Assembly (NCBI RefSeq): GCF_004000765.1
Contig: NZ_BILW01000003.1
Span: forward strand, 124,001 to 188,000
DNA: 64,000 bases
Direction: 5' to 3'
DNA from: Paenibacillus chondroitinus NBRC 15376
GTDB lineage: Bacteria; Bacillota; Bacilli; Paenibacillales; NBRC-103111
A program made the position numbers and the translations under genes. The notes under the pieces are model-generated. The model did no database searches. It was given only the letters and a program-made list of their open reading frames with translations, and was not told the origin of the DNA. Below, piece by piece: positions 61,827-64,000 of this stretch (position 1 is its first letter; each line of letters starts with the position of its first letter).

Positions 61827-61844
61827 TGTGAGACCGTTCCCACA
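61827..61844. promoter_or_regulatory. LacI-type operator upstream of the LacI gene
   Basis: TGTGAGACCGTTCCCACA, a near palindrome around a central CG (seven of nine base pairs match). It is also close to the CcpA cre pattern TGNNANCGNTNNCA, so CcpA binding cannot be excluded. Confidence 0.55.
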
Positions 61845-62047
61845 CACTTAATTTAACTTAGAAATATTATTGCTGTGTTAGCAGCAAGATAAGTAATTGT
61901 AAAGGCAAAGAAGCTGCCCCCAGGTTCTCGCAACCTTTGGAACAGCCTAGACCTCTCCATTGACCGTCTCCCAGCTTTGGGCATACAATTAACTTACTGA
62001 ATCTACGGAGGCTATTATCTTCCTTACGAGAGGAACTTACTTATCCC

Positions 62048-63592
62048 ATGTTTAAAAAGGTTGTCTGGACATTAGGAGCCCTCGGCTTGGCGAGTTGCAT
62101 CGCGGTCACTTTTTTTGTCATTGATACGCAATTAATTGACCACGAACAAAGCCGATCAGAACCTGCTGTTGCACTAACGCATCCCACCGTTGCTTTCTCA
62201 ACTCCCAAGCCCAAACAGCCGGATATTTTAACCTATTGGACGAACCAGGAGAAGAAATCCGTACAATCCGGTTATTCAGAAGCCGCAGCTGCCTATCGAA
62301 ATCGAATCGCTGCCTACTCAGTCGGTCTTCCTTCGATATCGCCACTAACCTATGATTGGTCCAGCATCCCAAGTCCTTCAGCGGAAATGGAGCTTTATCT
62401 CCGCGTTCCTATGACAACGGAATCTCCACATCTTGCAAAACATGAGCCAGCATCCGGGGCTTATATTGGTATGTTAGGGGCGGATCGTAGAGTCGGGTAC
62501 GATGTTACGAAGATTGAAGATGTGTACGGGCGAAAACACGCCCTTTATTTGGCTTATGTCGGCTGGCGGAAGGTCCAAACCGATACGAATACCTATTTCC
62601 CGGCGCGAACTGCGGAAAGAGTGAAAGAACTTGGCGGCGCACTCCAGATCGGTTGGGAGCCGCGTTTTGGCTTGGACGACGTGCTGGATGACGAATACGT
62701 TCGCCGTTTTGCCCGGGAAGCCAAGGCATCCGGCATTCCCATCTTCTTGCGCTATGCTTCGGAAATGAATGGTGCATGGGTGCCATGGCACGGAAGTCCT
62801 CAGCAGTATATTGAGAAATTCCGCCTTGTTCACGACATCATGGCCGAAGAAGCGCCTAATGTAGCAATGGTTTGGTCCCCTAATTTCTCGCCGTCGAATA
62901 CGATTGACGACTACTATCCAGGTGATTCTTATGTAGATTGGGTTGGTTTCTCTTTGTATAACACACCCTATTCTGCAGACAAAGAGCAGCTAAAAGGGAC
63001 TGTCATCGATACCTTCGCTCCTCTCTATGAGCGTTATCGCCATAAGCCCATTATGATTTCAGAGGGCGCTATTGCTCACACCTATTTACCTACGAATCAA
63101 ACGTACTGGAGTTGGTCGGAAGGCCAACTGGGGTACATGTACGGTTTACTGCCGCGATTGTTTCCGCAGGTGAAAGCCATCACCTATTTTAACTTCAGTC
63201 GAGCTCAAGCAATTCGGACGAATGGAGCTTATGTGTATGATATTGGGGAGAACCCTTTCATGGATGGTTTATATCAAAGGCTGATTCAATCCGATTGGTT
63301 TATTAGCAAAGTAGAGACAGGTGTTGACCCCATCTCCTATCGCTATACGCCTGTTACCGGTCAATCTCTTCCTACTGGCAAACAAACCGTTCTTGTTTAT
63401 CCTAAGCTGGAGAACGAGCAGGGGGAACCCCCATTTGCTATCGCCATTTATCAAGGGAATCAGCTTCTTGGTGTCAGTTATGAGGCTCCCTGGGAAATAG
63501 ACATTCAAGTGAATGCGGAATCGGCGTCAGAACCTTGGTACGCCATCGCTTACAATGACAAGATGGAGCCCACGGCTGTCAGCAAAAAGTAA
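62048..63592 (+). CDS. GH26-like glycoside hydrolase, membrane-anchored
   Basis: A 514-residue protein. An N-terminal hydrophobic segment (KVVWTLGALGLASCIAVTFF) anchors or exports it, followed by a Pro/Thr-rich linker. The catalytic domain is a (beta/alpha)8 barrel with FLRYASEMNGAWVPWHG (acid/base Glu) near residue 239 and HKPIMISEGAIAH (nucleophile Glu) near residue 340, as in GH26 mannanases and relatives. A C-terminal beta-domain of about 80 residues follows. It sits divergent to the LacI operon and convergent with gudD. The substrate could be a beta-mannan or related glycan. Confidence 0.82.
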   Translation: MFKKVVWTLGALGLASCIAVTFFVIDTQLIDHEQSRSEPAVALTHPTVAFSTPKPKQPDILTYWTNQEKKSVQSGYSEAAAAYRNRIAAYSVGLPSISPLTYDWSSIPSPSAEMELYLRVPMTTESPHLAKHEPASGAYIGMLGADRRVGYDVTKIEDVYGRKHALYLAYVGWRKVQTDTNTYFPARTAERVKELGGALQIGWEPRFGLDDVLDDEYVRRFAREAKASGIPIFLRYASEMNGAWVPWHGSPQQYIEKFRLVHDIMAEEAPNVAMVWSPNFSPSNTIDDYYPGDSYVDWVGFSLYNTPYSADKEQLKGTVIDTFAPLYERYRHKPIMISEGAIAHTYLPTNQTYWSWSEGQLGYMYGLLPRLFPQVKAITYFNFSRAQAIRTNGAYVYDIGENPFMDGLYQRLIQSDWFISKVETGVDPISYRYTPVTGQSLPTGKQTVLVYPKLENEQGEPPFAIAIYQGNQLLGVSYEAPWEIDIQVNAESASEPWYAIAYNDKMEPTAVSKK

Positions 63593-63620
63593 CTGATAAT
63601 TGAAATGAATATATGTAAAA

Positions 63621-63658
63621 ATAGCCGCTGTTTCCCCTAATCAGGAAACAGCGGCTAT
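63621..63658. terminator. Bidirectional terminator between GH26-like gene and gudD
   Basis: A perfect 15-base stem ATAGCCGCTGTTTCC / GGAAACAGCGGCTAT; the minus strand runs into five T residues. Confidence 0.88.
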
Positions 63659-63668
63659 CTATGATCAA

Positions 63669-64000
63669 CTATCTCAAAAGACAAGCACGTTTGTTATCAA
63701 ATTTCCAATTAGGGATATAAAACTGCATAGCCAGCGCATCATCGCGAGCTCCCAAGCCCTCTTGCTTGTACAGCTGATGCGCCTTCTCAATGGCGTCCAT
63801 ATCAAGTTCTACTCCCAGACCCGGCTTCTTCGGAACATCCACCATGCCTCCAACAATCTGGAACGGCTCCTTGGTTAACTGCTGTCCATCCTGCCAAATC
63901 CAGTGCGTATCAATGGCCGTTATTTTTCCCGGCGCTGCTGCTGCCACATGGGTAAACATCGCAAGCGAGATATCAAAATGGTTGTTCGAGTGAGATCCCC
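63669..64000 (-). CDS. gudD: Glucarate dehydratase (C-terminal part, cut by window edge)
   Basis: The last 110 codons of an enolase-superfamily enzyme; the start lies right of the window. [18 protein letters not shown] at the front holds the active-site His of glucarate dehydratases, and [19 protein letters not shown] with [16 protein letters not shown] matches the family C-terminus closely. It converts D-glucarate to 5-keto-4-deoxyglucarate in aldarate catabolism. It ends at a strong bidirectional terminator. This fits the uronic-acid theme of the window. Confidence 0.95.
   Translation of the reverse strand, partial: GSHSNNHFDISLAMFTHVAAAAPGKITAIDTHWIWQDGQQLTKEPFQIVGGMVDVPKKPGLGVELDMDAIEKAHQLYKQEGLGARDDALAMQFYIPNWKFDNKRACLLR

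Noticed and set aside
61827-61844. CcpA cre site.
   Set aside because: It fits cre loosely, but its position before lacI makes a LacI operator more likely; it was kept as such with the alternative noted.
1-64000. CRISPR array, rRNA, tRNA or intact insertion sequence.
   Set aside because: No spaced repeat series, RNA gene signature or transposase was seen on either strand.

Overview
The window looks like chromosome of a spore-forming, surface-layered Bacillota of the Paenibacillus type. This rests on an alpha/beta small acid-soluble spore protein, a GerA-type germinant receptor with sigma-G-like promoters, a wall protein ending in three SLH domains, many lipobox proteins, strong AAGGAGG ribosome sites, and dense carbohydrate ABC transporters with AraC, LacI and IclR regulators. 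Most genes lie on the minus strand. No rRNA, tRNA, CRISPR array or intact insertion sequence was seen.

Layout. 1-830 is the start of a UvrA-family gene that runs off the left edge. 0.9-4.0 kb holds a DUF2975/XRE/membrane-protein operon and a lone putative ADP-ribosyltransferase effector with an RTIGN-type leader. 4.1-8.3 kb is a germinant receptor whose B subunit is inverted relative to the A and C subunits and a two-helix small protein. 8.3-11.2 kb has pirin, MarR, a broken pirin remnant, DoxX, and a TPP-riboswitch-controlled tenA. 11.3-22.4 kb is one long, tightly coupled catabolic operon: GH63-like glycosidase, SDR, creatininase family, unknown protein, FAD oxidoreductase, sugar ABC transporter, beta-helix protein; a divergent AraC gene lies beside it. 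23.4-28.3 kb is a second coupled operon: M81 peptidase, class III aminotransferase, SMP-30, RidA, IclR. 28.4-34.8 kb holds single genes: SASP, squalene/phytoene synthase-like, SIMPL, cation efflux, MarR plus MFS pump, lipoprotein, nitroreductase.

35-50 kb is a polysaccharide-utilisation locus: GH95-like enzyme, LplB/YtcP/LipO-type ABC transporter, membrane AraC sensor, alginate-lyase-fold enzyme, and a 1646-residue secreted PL6-like lyase anchored by SLH domains. Together with a sugar-nucleotide-type dehydrogenase at 51 kb and glucarate dehydratase at the right edge, this points to uronic-acid polymers as food. 50.1-51 kb holds a FusB-type EF-G-binding protein preceded by a promoter, a 33-codon leader ORF and base-pairing segments that hide its ribosome site, a likely translational attenuator. 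52-55.7 kb is a TetR-controlled redox cluster with two copies of a shared operator. 55.9-61.8 kb is a LacI-controlled ABC operon, followed by a divergent GH26-like enzyme and gudD.

Functions are read from motifs and remembered family features only; no database search was run. Where a better ribosome site supported it, I moved start codons inward from the longest reading frame.
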